Assembly: GCA_002722955.1 (NCBI GenBank)
Contig: PBMZ01000105.1
Span: 1 to 62,919 of the forward strand
Length of the DNA stretch: 62,919 bases
Reading direction: 5' to 3'
Source of the DNA: Planctomycetaceae bacterium
GTDB taxonomy: Bacteria; Planctomycetota; Planctomycetia; Planctomycetales; Planctomycetaceae
The notes below the pieces were generated by a model, which saw only the letters and a program-made list of their open reading frames with translations, had not been told where the DNA came from and did not search any database. A program made the translations under genes and the position numbers. Numbering within the stretch: position 1 is the first letter of the stretch; each line of letters begins with the position of its first letter. This document shows, one piece after another, positions 1 to 8,512 of this stretch.

Positions 1-217
1 AGACTCTCGGCTGAAATCGAGGCTCATCTCTATCGATAACACCTGATTGTCAAAGAGCTTCGAGGTCGGTTCAGTTTTTTGACCCTACGCGGTGGCTTTT
101 CAAGATGCATTGACGCGTTGCATCTGCCAAGGTTGCCGGCTGAGCCACTCTTAACGGAGCCACAGACTTCAGGCTGGTATCTGCTTTGGACGAACTCCGC
201 TGTCACAACAGCGACCC
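1..217. other. Left-edge stretch without recognisable gene
   Basis: No coding signal was recognised here. It lies downstream of the minus-strand dehydratase gene. A small inverted repeat with 7-bp arms (AGATGCA/TGCATCT, 103-125) could form a hairpin on the transcript leaving that gene, but it lacks a U-tract. Confidence 0.3.
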
Positions 218-1327
218 TTAAGAATCCGTGCTGATCGTGTGAATGGTTGCTGCGTCCATCGCCGGCCAATCGATTTCGACGCCGAGCCCGCAGCCCGTGG
301 GTGCTTGAACGAATCCGTCGGATCCGGTTCGAAGTACGTCGTGCATGCCGTACTCGTATGAGTCGTAGGGTACGGGTTGCTCGTAGTAGCTGCAGTTGTT
401 GAAGGCGAGCATCAGGTGCAAGTTGGCGGCTGAGATCAGCGTGTTGCCCCATGACATGATCTCGCATTTCATTCCGGCCGCGTCCACCAGAGCCATCGCT
501 TTGCGAGCGGGCGTGAAACCGCCGCAAACCGTGACGTCCGTGCGGGCTCGTGACCACGCTTTGCTGCGCAGTGCTTCCCCGAAAGCCGGCAAGTCCTGAA
601 TCCAGTTGCCGGATGGGATGATGGGAATGCTCACTCGATTGGTCAGTTCGCGATAGCCGTCCAAGTCGTAATCGAACAGCGGTGCTTCGAACCAGGTGAA
701 GTTCAAGTCTTCCAGTTCGCGAGCGGCACGGAGTGCGTCTTCGCGTTCATAGTTGTTCTCGACATCCAGCATGAATGCCGCGTCGGGGAACTCCTTGCGT
801 GCCGCGCGAGCCAGTGCGAGGTCTCGTTCGGGGTCACACCAACAGTGAAACTTGACCGCTCGAAATCCCTGCTGCAGCGACTCGTCAATGAACTTCAGAT
901 ACGCTGGCACGTCTTCGAACATGGGCGTGCTGGCATAAGCCGGAATCCGACTGCGGGCACCGCCCAACAACTGATAGATCGGCTGATTGCACACTCGGCC
1001 GAACAAATCCCACAACGAAATATCGATCGCCGCCAACGACTGAGGAGACAGCGGAAACACACGTGGCCACAGGCTGGTCCAAATCGCCTCGCGCTCGAGC
1101 GGGTTGCGGCCGATCAATTCCGGGATCAAGTGCCGCATCGTTTCCGCCGTGTATCGATCGAAATCGTGCGACGTGTAGTTGGACACCGCACCAACGCCTT
1201 CCACGCCCTCGTCGGTAAAGATGCGCACTATCGTGCACGTCATGTACTGTTCGGGCAAATCATGAGACCAAGTCCAACGTTGAACTTTCGGCGCGACGAC
1301 TTGGACTTGAGCTCGATCGATCTTCAT
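218..1327 (-). CDS. Enolase-superfamily (mandelate racemase/muconate lactonizing-like) dehydratase
   Basis: This is a predicted cytosolic metal-dependent enzyme acting on an acid sugar or related alpha-hydroxy acid, 369 aa, normal for the family. An N-terminal capping domain (about 1-125) precedes a TIM barrel. Likely active-site residues are Lys159-Phe-His161 at the end of strand 2, Asp188 (MLDVENN), Glu214 (WFEAP) and Asn241 (PSGNW), where most members have Glu or Asp. Asp264 sits in RTDVTVCGG. The start is the ATG of MKIDRAQ; an upstream in-frame extension would be translated from the palindromic repeat at 1361-1576 and is rejected. It is divergent from a Gfo/Idh oxidoreductase gene, which suggests a shared sugar-acid catabolic role. 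Substrate is unknown. Confidence 0.85.
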   Translation of the reverse strand: MKIDRAQVQVVAPKVQRWTWSHDLPEQYMTCTIVRIFTDEGVEGVGAVSNYTSHDFDRYTAETMRHLIPELIGRNPLEREAIWTSLWPRVFPLSPQSLAAIDISLWDLFGRVCNQPIYQLLGGARSRIPAYASTPMFEDVPAYLKFIDESLQQGFRAVKFHCWCDPERDLALARAARKEFPDAAFMLDVENNYEREDALRAARELEDLNFTWFEAPLFDYDLDGYRELTNRVSIPIIPSGNWIQDLPAFGEALRSKAWSRARTDVTVCGGFTPARKAMALVDAAGMKCEIMSWGNTLISAANLHLMLAFNNCSYYEQPVPYDSYEYGMHDVLRTGSDGFVQAPTGCGLGVEIDWPAMDAATIHTISTDS

Positions 1328-1710
1328 GACTGGCTCATCCTGTAAGACTTGTAAGAATTGAATAGCGATTGATGATAGGTGATTTTTGATTTGTGAAGTG
1401 AAGTCGCCCCCGACTTTACGTCGGGGGTTCTCGCGTCTTTGCACGATGGTCTTATCACGGTGCAAGAATTGTTGTCGTAGTGCAAAAACGCGAGAATCCT
1501 TGAGTTAAACTCAGGGGCGGTCTTTTCTCAATGCTGGCCTTCTGAAATCACAAATCACCTATCATCAATCGCTATTCACCACTGTCGTCAACGGTTTGCA
1601 ACCGCGGTAACGAACTCAAGCAAATGCCCAAGGCTGGCTTCTCGCAAAGAACCTCTTCAGAATAGTGCCACCTCACGGTATTCGCCACCGATAACTCTTT
1701 GGGGAAACTC
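1328..1710. other. Divergent intergenic region containing a fold-back repeat
   Basis: This 383-bp gap between two divergent genes holds the 216-bp inverted-repeat element annotated separately. Roughly 130 bp remain on the right for the Gfo/Idh promoter and about 30 bp on the left for the dehydratase. No confident promoter boxes were identified. Confidence 0.6.
1361..1576. repeat. 216-bp fold-back (MITE-like) palindromic element
   Basis: The outer arms are inverted copies: AATAGCGATTGATGATAGG at 1361 recurs as its reverse complement ending at 1576, continuing about 29 bp inward with one 7-bp difference (an extra TTTTGAT in the left arm). Inside, two further inverted segments face each other: GTCGCCCCCGAC...TCTCGCGTCTTTGCAC on the left and GTGCAAAAACGCGAGAATCC...GGGGCGGTC on the right. 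Each contains its own small hairpin (CCCCCGAC/GTCGGGGG at left). No transposase is present, so it would be a non-autonomous or REP-like element. Confidence 0.8.
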
Positions 1711-3021
1711 ATGACCAAGAAGATCATCAATCAGTCACGTCGTTCTTTCCTGCAAACTTCCCTTGGTGCCGGCTTTGCTATCGGAGCTTCTCTGCCATTG
1801 ATGCGAGGCTCTCAAGTACTCGGTGCGAACGAACGCTTAAACATCGGCGCGATTGGCGTTGGTGGTCGAGGAGCCTCGGACTTGGCCGCTGTTGCCGGTG
1901 AGAACATCGTTGCGATCTGCGACGTTGACGAGAATCGCTTGAACGCTGCCGCGGCAAAACATCCAGGTGCCAAGAAGTATTTTGACTTTCGAAGTCTGCT
2001 CGAGCTAAAAGACCTCGACGCGGTGCTTGTCGCAACGCCCGACCATCAACACGCTCCTGCCGCGCTTCGCGCGATGAATCGCGGCTTGCATGTGTACTGC
2101 GAGAAGCCGCTGACTCACACCGTCAAAGAGGCGCGACTGATGGCGCAGACAGCCGCCAAGATGAAAGTCGCGACGCAAATGGGGACTCAAAACCACGAAC
2201 ACCCAGGTTACTTACGTCTGGTCGAGTTGCTGCAATCCGGAGCCATTGGTGCAGTACGCGAGGCTCATATCATCACTGACCGTCCCGGCCGTTGGTGGTC
2301 ACAAGGCATGGATGTACCAAAGGACCAACCCGCGATCCCATCACACATGAAGTGGGACTTGTGGCTCGGACCGGCCGCTCGCCGCGATTACCACCCAGCC
2401 TACGTGCCATTCAAATGGCGCGGCTGGTGGGACTTTGGTTGCGGAGCGATCGGCGATATGGCGATCCACTTGATGGACCCGTCATTCTGGGCACTCGAAT
2501 TGGGTGGCAAGGTAAAAGTCACCTCAAGCGGCCCGCCACCGAACGCTCACAGCGCCCCCAAATGGATGAAGACGCATTTCGCCTTGGGGCAACGCGGAAA
2601 GCTGCCACCCGTCGACGTCTACTGGTACGAAGGAGCAACCAAGCCCGCCACCGACATCGCCAAAGAGTTACCAATGAACGGCACCCTCTTCATCGGCGAC
2701 AAGGGCCGCATCGCGATCGCTCACGGTGGCAATCCGATGCTCTTGCCCGCCGAGAAGTTCAAGGACTTCAAAGGCCCCGACCCTTACCTTCCCAAGTCAC
2801 CCGGCCATCACAAACAATGGATCGAAGCCTGCAAAACAGGCAGCCGCACCGGAAGCAACTTCGGATACGCGGGCCCCTTCACCGAAATCGTCCTGCTAGG
2901 CAACATCGCTTATCGAGTTGGAGAAACGATCGAATACGATCCGGATCAGATGAAAGTCACCAACGTCGACAAAGCCAACAACTTACTCAGCAAGTCCTAC
3001 CACAAAGGCTGGGAAGTTTGA
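1711..3021 (+). CDS. Tat-exported Gfo/Idh/MocA-family oxidoreductase
   Basis: This is an NAD(P)-dependent sugar or polyol oxidoreductase of the Gfo/Idh/MocA family, 436 aa. The N-terminus has a twin-arginine signal (QSRRSFLQTSLGAG, about residues 8-21), so the folded enzyme is predicted to be exported. The Rossmann motif GAIGVGGRG follows at about 46-54, and the conserved family signature CEKPLT comes later. The C-terminus ends SYHKGWEV. The ATG at 1711 is preferred over a TTG 12 nt upstream because it gives a normal Tat n-region. The 33 bp of its 3' end, including the stop, are repeated at 3935-3967. Oxidation of an extracellular carbohydrate is inferred from the family; the substrate is unknown. 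Confidence 0.9.
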   Translation: MTKKIINQSRRSFLQTSLGAGFAIGASLPLMRGSQVLGANERLNIGAIGVGGRGASDLAAVAGENIVAICDVDENRLNAAAAKHPGAKKYFDFRSLLELKDLDAVLVATPDHQHAPAALRAMNRGLHVYCEKPLTHTVKEARLMAQTAAKMKVATQMGTQNHEHPGYLRLVELLQSGAIGAVREAHIITDRPGRWWSQGMDVPKDQPAIPSHMKWDLWLGPAARRDYHPAYVPFKWRGWWDFGCGAIGDMAIHLMDPSFWALELGGKVKVTSSGPPPNAHSAPKWMKTHFALGQRGKLPPVDVYWYEGATKPATDIAKELPMNGTLFIGDKGRIAIAHGGNPMLLPAEKFKDFKGPDPYLPKSPGHHKQWIEACKTGSRTGSNFGYAGPFTEIVLLGNIAYRVGETIEYDPDQMKVTNVDKANNLLSKSYHKGWEV

Positions 3022-3104
3022 GGACACAATCGCTTTGCCGAACGCTTGTTGTCCAGTCTCCCAGCGAGCGAACTGATGAGACTCATGCATGAAGGATAGC
3101 TGAG

Positions 3105-3869
3105 ATGCCGGACCAGTGGGTGTTATCGCTTGAGCAAAATAGCGAGACAGAAGTCATCAAGGGAAGCATCGTCGAGACAGCGGATGCGGTGAGGCGCGGG
3201 GCTGATCTGCGTTTGTTCTTGATCGCAAAGGACTACGAAGAGACGTTGTATTTTCAGCAGACGTATGCTGGTGAGCAGGATGCGTTTGCCGGTTTGATGA
3301 CGCATCATCACTCGTACGCTCATCGTGGCTCGTTAGCTGAGCAACCGTACTTTAGCTTCTTCAAGTACGACGCGTGCGGCACGTTCTCGCAGGTCAAGTG
3401 GATGCTGGACAATCAAAGGTTCGACGAATCGCAGGCTTACCCCTACGGAATCTATCTCTGGTACGTCTGCGACCGCTGGCGAGTGGTCTATGAACATGAC
3501 GCCGAAGGAAACTGCGTCGCAGGCGATTTGGACGAATTGAAAGAGCACATCCGGGCTGGCCGATCGATCAAGGTTGGTGTTCGGCAACTGTTTGGTATTC
3601 AAGACGATGATCTCAGCGGGCCGGAACACATTTCGTTTCTCGACATTATGCAGCCACTCATCAAGGATGGACATGTGGGAGCTAACTGCGATTTCATTCT
3701 CGCAGGCGCACCGAAGTGGCCGTTCACCTGGGAGAATGCGTTATCGCTTGGCATGGTATGGCCTTGGTCGTCAGGTGAAATGATCGCTCACTTGACCGAG
3801 CCCGGACATCTACCGTTTCGTCGAACAACCGTGCGTCGAGCCATGCAATGGTTGGTCGCCGACACGTGA
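3105..3869 (+). CDS. Hypothetical protein, 254 aa
   Basis: No family was recognised. The protein appears soluble, with no signal peptide or membrane helix, and is rich in aromatic residues (Trp, Tyr, Phe), for example PYGIYLWYVCDRWRVVYEHD. It contains no obvious catalytic motif. The ATG is supported by GAAGGA eight bases upstream. It lies between the end of the Gfo/Idh gene and a near-identical copy of that gene's last 33 bp, so it may have arrived by insertion or by duplication followed by loss. Confidence 0.7.
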   Translation: MPDQWVLSLEQNSETEVIKGSIVETADAVRRGADLRLFLIAKDYEETLYFQQTYAGEQDAFAGLMTHHHSYAHRGSLAEQPYFSFFKYDACGTFSQVKWMLDNQRFDESQAYPYGIYLWYVCDRWRVVYEHDAEGNCVAGDLDELKEHIRAGRSIKVGVRQLFGIQDDDLSGPEHISFLDIMQPLIKDGHVGANCDFILAGAPKWPFTWENALSLGMVWPWSSGEMIAHLTEPGHLPFRRTTVRRAMQWLVADT

Positions 3870-3884
3870 TCGCATCAGCCTTGG

Positions 3885-3907
3885 TAGTGGACTTCGCCAG
3901 AAGTCCC
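3885..3907. repeat. Small hairpin of the TAGTGGA-TTCGCCAGAA palindrome family
   Basis: TAGTGGACTTCGCCAGAAG followed by TCCC folds as GGACTTC/GAAGTCC around GCCA. The same motif with compensated stem bases (GGAGTTC/GAACTCC) occurs at 11681-11703. It lies 16 bp after the stop of the 254-aa protein gene. Confidence 0.6.
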
Positions 3908-3934
3908 ATCTCGCAGAACGACAAGGGAATTCTG

Positions 3935-3967
3935 AGCAAGTCCTTACACAAAGGCTGGGAAGTTTGA
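3935..3967 (+). pseudogene. Detached 3'-end copy of a Gfo/Idh oxidoreductase gene
   Basis: These 33 bp match 2989-3021, the last codons and stop of the upstream Gfo/Idh gene, at 31 of 33 positions. They would encode SKSLHKGWEV and a stop, against SKSYHKGWEV. No further homology to that gene was seen on the 5' side. It is either the scar of an insertion or the only surviving piece of a second paralogue. Confidence 0.65.
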
Positions 3968-4191
3968 GTCGTTGTTGGCGGTCGAACGGCGAGAATCAAC
4001 AATATTGAACAGATGAGTTTAGCCGCTGATACCTTAAACCCGTGGCGAATAGTAAATTGATCGACAAACTTTCTATGAGTTGAGGTAAAATGCTCCCGGC
4101 CGTCGTCGGAATTGCGAAGTGGTCCGACGATTCCAGAATGTAGGCCAGTATGTTTGAACGCTTGAGTTGAACCTCGAAAGGGCAAATACAA

Positions 4192-6477
4192 TTGATTCGT
4201 TCGCTGACAATGTCTTGCGTATGCCTTTGGACTGCCCTTGCCGCGGCCAGCGCACATGCTGAGGAACGGCCCAATCTGCCGAAAGATCACGCGCAGCGAA
4301 TGAAACAGGGGCTCGAACTTTTTCGCAAACGTGTTTCGACGATTCTGACTAAAAGGTGCATCACGTGTCATCAACCCAATCGGAGTGAAGCCGACTTCGA
4401 CCTCACGACACGCAAACACTTATTGAAAGGCGGCGAAACGGGTGCGGCGATCAAAACAGGAGACGCCGCAGCCAGTTTGTTGATGCAGCGGATCATCGCT
4501 GAAGACGACATGCGGATGCCAAAGGATGCTCCACCGTTATCCAAGGGCGAGATTCAAGCTATCAAACAATGGATCGACTTGGGTGCTCCTTACGATGGAC
4601 CTTTGGTAGGGAGAGAATCCGCCGCTGCCCCGCGAAGCATCACCGACAAACAACGCAACTTCTGGGCTTTCCGTCCATTGGTGATCAATCAACCACAGCA
4701 ACTTCAAAACGACTGGTCCACCAGCGCGATCGATCGTTTTGTCTTGGCCAAGATAACTCAAAACGGACTTCAGCCCGCTCGATTGACGAGCCGCGAAAAG
4801 TTGATTCGGCGAGCAACATTGGGCTTGCGAGGATCGCCACCAACGCCGGCTGAAATCGCTGACTTCTTAAACGATGTAAAACCCGCCGCATGGAGCCGAC
4901 TTGTTGATCGTTTGCTGAGTTCGCCGGCTTATGGAGAACGCTGGGCGCGGCATTGGTTGGATGTTGTCCGGTTCGCTGAAAGTTACGGCTTTGAACACGA
5001 CTTGGATAACGATCACGCCTACCACTATCGCGACTTTGTTATCTGGGCGTTGAACCAAGACCTTCCGTTCGATCAGTTCGTTCAATGGCAGATTGCTGGC
5101 GATGAACTTGAGCCAAACAATCCGCTCGCCCGGATCGCGACCGGATACTTAGCAGCCGGCGTTCACAATGCGGACATTGCCAAAGTACGCGTCGAACAAG
5201 AGCGCTATGACGAATTGGACGATCTTGCATCAACGGTTGGGACGTCAATGCTTGGGATTTCGATTGGATGTGCAAGATGTCACGATCACAAATTCGATCC
5301 CGTTTCACAGCAGAATTACTATCGCTTCATCGCCACTTTTGAACGGACGGTTCGCGGCGAAGTCGAGATTCCGTCGTTGGCCATTCCGTCGAAATCAAAG
5401 GTGCTTGTCGCCGGCGAAGGTGTCCCGCCGTTGGCTCGCGTTTATACGCCGGGGCCGGCGTTCTTCACGACTACGTGGTTTTTGCGGCGCGGCGATGCTC
5501 GGTTGAAGACGCATGAAGTCTTGCCTGGCTTCTTGGATGTGCTGACGATGCCGAAGGCGTCGCCCGACCAATGGCGACAACTTCCACCAAACGCGGGAAA
5601 CTCGACCTATCGCCGCAGTGCGTTGGCACGCTGGTTGACAGATGTCGAGAAAGGCGCCGGAGCGTTGCTAGCACGAGTGATCTCGAACCGCATCTGGCAA
5701 CATCACTTCGGCCGCGGAATCGTTAGCACACCGAACGACTTCGGCGTGCGAGGCGAACGTCCGACGCATCCGGAGTTGCTGGACTATTTGGCGTCCGAGT
5801 TAATTCGTAGCGGCTGGAGTCTAAAGCATCTTCATCGGCGAATCTTAATCAGCGCTACATATCAGCAAGGTCGAGCGTCATCACCAACCCCTCATGACGA
5901 GGGACTCTTTCGCGGTCGCCGTCCTCAACGATTGGAAGCCGAGATCATTCGCGATCAGATGTTGGCACTCAGCGGTCAGTTCGATCGCCGCATGTACGGT
6001 GCAGGCACATTGAACGAAGATCAGCCACGACGCAGCATTTATTTTCGTATCAAACGCAGCCGGCTGATCCCTTCGATGACGCTGTTCGACGCTCCCGATG
6101 CACTTCAAGGTATCGGTCAACGACCAGAAACAACGGTAGCCCCGCAAGCATTGACGCTCATGAATGCGCGGCATATCGAGAAGCTGGCAGCAGGTTTTGC
6201 CAAACGCCTGATTCAAGATGCCCGTTTACAATCTTCAGTACTCGCGACCGACACGGGCGACAAGCTTGTCCTCGATCCAATCATCCAGCAAGCTTATCGC
6301 GAAGCCCTCGGGCGGATTCCGAGAAGACTGGAGCTGATCGAAGCGAGCGACTTCGTTTTGCAAGCACACCGCGAATACTTGCAGGTAAAACGTGCCGGCT
6401 TGTCGCCGCTCGAGAGTGCGTTGACTGACTTTTGCCAAGCGTTGTTTTGCCTGAACGAGTTCATTTATGTTGAGTGA
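4192..6477 (+). CDS. Planctomycete cytochrome c / DUF1549-DUF1553 protein
   Basis: This exported protein of 761 aa has a cleavable signal peptide (residues 1-23, ending SAHA) and an N-terminal planctomycete cytochrome domain with haem motif CITCH (56-60). DUF1549 follows and contains CARCHDHKFDP (360-370); DUF1553 forms the C-terminal third (RISNRIWQHHFGRG). Members usually run 850-1100 aa; this one has a shortened middle region with no carbohydrate-binding module. The start is TTG with a weak GAAAGGG upstream; an ATG at 4210 would still give a signal peptide. Its end overlaps the DUF1501 gene by 11 bp, the standard pairing in planctomycetes. A redox role in extracellular polysaccharide breakdown is suspected but unproven. 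Confidence 0.9.
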   Translation: MIRSLTMSCVCLWTALAAASAHAEERPNLPKDHAQRMKQGLELFRKRVSTILTKRCITCHQPNRSEADFDLTTRKHLLKGGETGAAIKTGDAAASLLMQRIIAEDDMRMPKDAPPLSKGEIQAIKQWIDLGAPYDGPLVGRESAAAPRSITDKQRNFWAFRPLVINQPQQLQNDWSTSAIDRFVLAKITQNGLQPARLTSREKLIRRATLGLRGSPPTPAEIADFLNDVKPAAWSRLVDRLLSSPAYGERWARHWLDVVRFAESYGFEHDLDNDHAYHYRDFVIWALNQDLPFDQFVQWQIAGDELEPNNPLARIATGYLAAGVHNADIAKVRVEQERYDELDDLASTVGTSMLGISIGCARCHDHKFDPVSQQNYYRFIATFERTVRGEVEIPSLAIPSKSKVLVAGEGVPPLARVYTPGPAFFTTTWFLRRGDARLKTHEVLPGFLDVLTMPKASPDQWRQLPPNAGNSTYRRSALARWLTDVEKGAGALLARVISNRIWQHHFGRGIVSTPNDFGVRGERPTHPELLDYLASELIRSGWSLKHLHRRILISATYQQGRASSPTPHDEGLFRGRRPQRLEAEIIRDQMLALSGQFDRRMYGAGTLNEDQPRRSIYFRIKRSRLIPSMTLFDAPDALQGIGQRPETTVAPQALTLMNARHIEKLAAGFAKRLIQDARLQSSVLATDTGDKLVLDPIIQQAYREALGRIPRRLELIEASDFVLQAHREYLQVKRAGLSPLESALTDFCQALFCLNEFIYVE

Positions 6478-7888
6478 TCTTCAATCTCGCCGCGACTTTC
6501 TGCAACGAGCCGGCAATGGCTTCGGCGCGATTGCATTTGCCAGCATGTTGGCCGAGCAGACTTCTGTTCGCGGCGCTGGCAATGAACTCGCACCGCGTCA
6601 GCCGCACTTTGCCGGGTCAGCTCGATCGGTGATTTGGCTCTTCATGCATGGGGCACCCAGCCAAATTGATACGTGGGATTATAAGCCCGAGTTGGCTCGC
6701 CGCGATGGTCAGAAACTGGCAAACTTTGATCAGTCGACGGGCTTCTTCGCCGGACGTGGTGGCCCAATCATGCGGTCGCCGTTTCAGTTCCGTCAACGCG
6801 GCGAATCGGGCAAGTGGGTTTCGGAGATCTATCCGCACTTGTCGCGTCACGTCGATGACATGGCCTTTGTTTACTCGGGCTACGCACACGAAAACAATCA
6901 TTCGCCCGCCCAATTTCAAATGCACACTGGTATGGCTCGCATGGGTTTTCCCTGCGTTGGGTCGTGGGTAACGTACGGGCTGGGCAGCGAGAATCAAAAT
7001 CTACCCGGATTCATGGTGATGTACGATTCGCGAGGTCGCGGGTTGCCCAAGTCGCGAGCATCTTCATGGGGGGCAGGTTTCCTTCCCGGCGTGTTCCAAG
7101 GAACAGCCGCCAACAGCAGTGACACGCCAATCGCGTACCTCAAACCATCGTCTCGGCGAACAAAGGCCGCTCAGAAACGGCAACTCGAATTCATTCGCCG
7201 CCAAAACGAACGCCACCTAAAACGATTGGCTGACGAGTCGGAGCTGACGGCGCGGATCGAAAGTTTTGAGCTTGCCTATCGCATGCAAACCGCGGCGCCA
7301 GAAGCCTTCGATCTTTCGCGCGAATCTGAGGCTACTCAGAAAATGTACGGAATAGAAAACGCCCGCTGTTCCGAGTTCGGCAAACAAGCTTTGACGGCCC
7401 GGCGACTTGTCGAGCGTGGAGTGCGATTCGTTCAACTTTACAGCGGCGGCTTTGCCAACGCGGACTGCTGGGACGGTCACAACAACATCGAAAAGAACCA
7501 CCGGCAATTCGCGGGCGAAACCGATCAACCTATCGCCGCCTTACTGGCCGATTTAAAGCAACGCGGCTTACTGGATTCGACTTTGATCGTGTGTTGCGGC
7601 GAGTTCGGACGCTTGCCATTGGTGCAAAAGGGAGGAACAGGCCGAGACCACAATCCGCACGCCTTCACAATTTGGTTCGCTGGCGGCGGCACGAAACCGG
7701 CAGCCACTTATGGAGCCACCGACGAGATCGGTTTCAAAGCCATCGAAAATCGAGTCAGCATCCACGACCTGCACGCAACAATTCTGCACGCCTTGGGACT
7801 CGATCACAAACAATTAACCTACCGCCACAACGGCCGAGACTTCCGTCTAACCGACGTCTCCGGCGGCGTCATCCAAGAGATCATGTAG
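6467..7888 (+). CDS. DUF1501 exported protein (sulfatase-like fold)
   Basis: This 473-aa protein has a Tat-type N-terminus (SRRDFLQRAGNGFGA) and the DUF1501 core: HGAPSQIDTWDYKP near residue 63, and VCCGEFGRLP with GRDHNPHAFT in the C-terminal half. DUF1501 resembles the alkaline phosphatase/sulfatase superfamily. The gene begins inside the last codons of the DUF1549/DUF1553 gene, so the pair is probably translationally coupled. A partnership in a periplasmic degradative complex is inferred from the recurrent gene pairing only. Confidence 0.92.
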   Translation: MLSDLQSRRDFLQRAGNGFGAIAFASMLAEQTSVRGAGNELAPRQPHFAGSARSVIWLFMHGAPSQIDTWDYKPELARRDGQKLANFDQSTGFFAGRGGPIMRSPFQFRQRGESGKWVSEIYPHLSRHVDDMAFVYSGYAHENNHSPAQFQMHTGMARMGFPCVGSWVTYGLGSENQNLPGFMVMYDSRGRGLPKSRASSWGAGFLPGVFQGTAANSSDTPIAYLKPSSRRTKAAQKRQLEFIRRQNERHLKRLADESELTARIESFELAYRMQTAAPEAFDLSRESEATQKMYGIENARCSEFGKQALTARRLVERGVRFVQLYSGGFANADCWDGHNNIEKNHRQFAGETDQPIAALLADLKQRGLLDSTLIVCCGEFGRLPLVQKGGTGRDHNPHAFTIWFAGGGTKPAATYGATDEIGFKAIENRVSIHDLHATILHALGLDHKQLTYRHNGRDFRLTDVSGGVIQEIM

Positions 7889-7960
7889 CACGAAATCTAC
7901 ACAGCTTTACGATTCGAAAGGGCCGTCATTGCGCGTTCGTTTATTGAATGACCCGGAAAA

Positions 7961-8296
7961 CTAAACGGGTAGCGCTTTATCCGGTTCCAGCCATCGGACG
8001 GGAAGCCCTTGTTGTCGAGCAAAGTCGATTTCGTTCATTGTGCTTTCGCCGACATAGCCATCAACGTTTATGACGAGAATCTCGTCGGACATTTTAATCT
8101 TGTCGATGTGCAAGCCGTCGAGTGCTTGCTTGTGAGTCTCGACGTCGATGTCGCGACCGTGTACTTGTTGAGCGCTGTTGACGAAGGCTCCGACGGAAAG
8201 CACGATGTGTCCGGCCAGCGTTTCTTGAAGGTTGGCTTCGACGAACTCCTTGGGAAATCGGGTTGATCCGCAAAGGCACACGATCTTTCGGGGCAT
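7961..8296 (-). CDS. Small nucleoside 2-deoxyribosyltransferase-like protein
   Basis: The protein has 111 aa. The N-terminus IVCLCGSTRF and the later segment DEILVINVDGYVGESTMNEID match the small Rossmann-like family related to nucleoside 2-deoxyribosyltransferases. In that family the GSTRF loop and the GE(S)T motif lie around the nucleotide pocket. The protein is soluble and monocistronic, convergent with the DUF1501 gene. Substrate is not predictable from sequence. Confidence 0.75.
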   Translation of the reverse strand: MPRKIVCLCGSTRFPKEFVEANLQETLAGHIVLSVGAFVNSAQQVHGRDIDVETHKQALDGLHIDKIKMSDEILVINVDGYVGESTMNEIDFARQQGLPVRWLEPDKALPV

Positions 8297-8392
8297 TGTT
8301 GTTACCTTATAATTGCCGCTGGGAGCGATTCTGTTCGAATTAAAGAGCGAGTGAGAAACGAAACCGGTCTTTTTCTTAGGAAGCGAAGGATT

Positions 8393-8475
8393 TAGCGGCG
8401 TAGCCGCGGCAGCATATAGCCTGGTGTGGAGCGCAGCGGAACCCCAGACTATATGCTGCCGCGGCTACGCCGCTA
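8393..8475. repeat. Large inverted repeat with 32-bp arms
   Basis: The arms 8393-8424 and 8444-8475 are complementary except for one position and are separated by 19 nt (TGTGGAGCGCAGCGGAACC). Each arm contains its own hairpin, GCGGC-GTA-GCCGC. It lies upstream of the metallophosphoesterase gene, between divergent genes, so it is not placed as a terminator. Confidence 0.85.
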
Positions 8476-8512
8476 AGGACTTTCGTTTCTTAACCCATAA
8501 GGAACACGATTC

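Larger units (their letters stand above)
3870..4191. other. Intergenic region, 322 bp
   Basis: The stretch holds the hairpin at 3885-3907 and the Gfo/Idh tail copy at 3935-3967. The remaining 220 bp before the cytochrome gene show no recognisable gene; they presumably carry the promoter of the 4192-7888 pair. Confidence 0.5.

Noticed and set aside
30..1238. Long open frames overlapping the dehydratase on both strands
   Set aside because: Low-complexity Arg-rich products without start signals; they mirror the real minus-strand gene.
1328..1465. N-terminal extension of the dehydratase upstream of 1327
   Set aside because: The extra 46 residues would be encoded by the palindromic element and have no family counterpart.
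4569..5506. Open frames inside the DUF1549/DUF1553 gene
   Set aside because: They overlap a clearly conserved gene and have chance-like composition.
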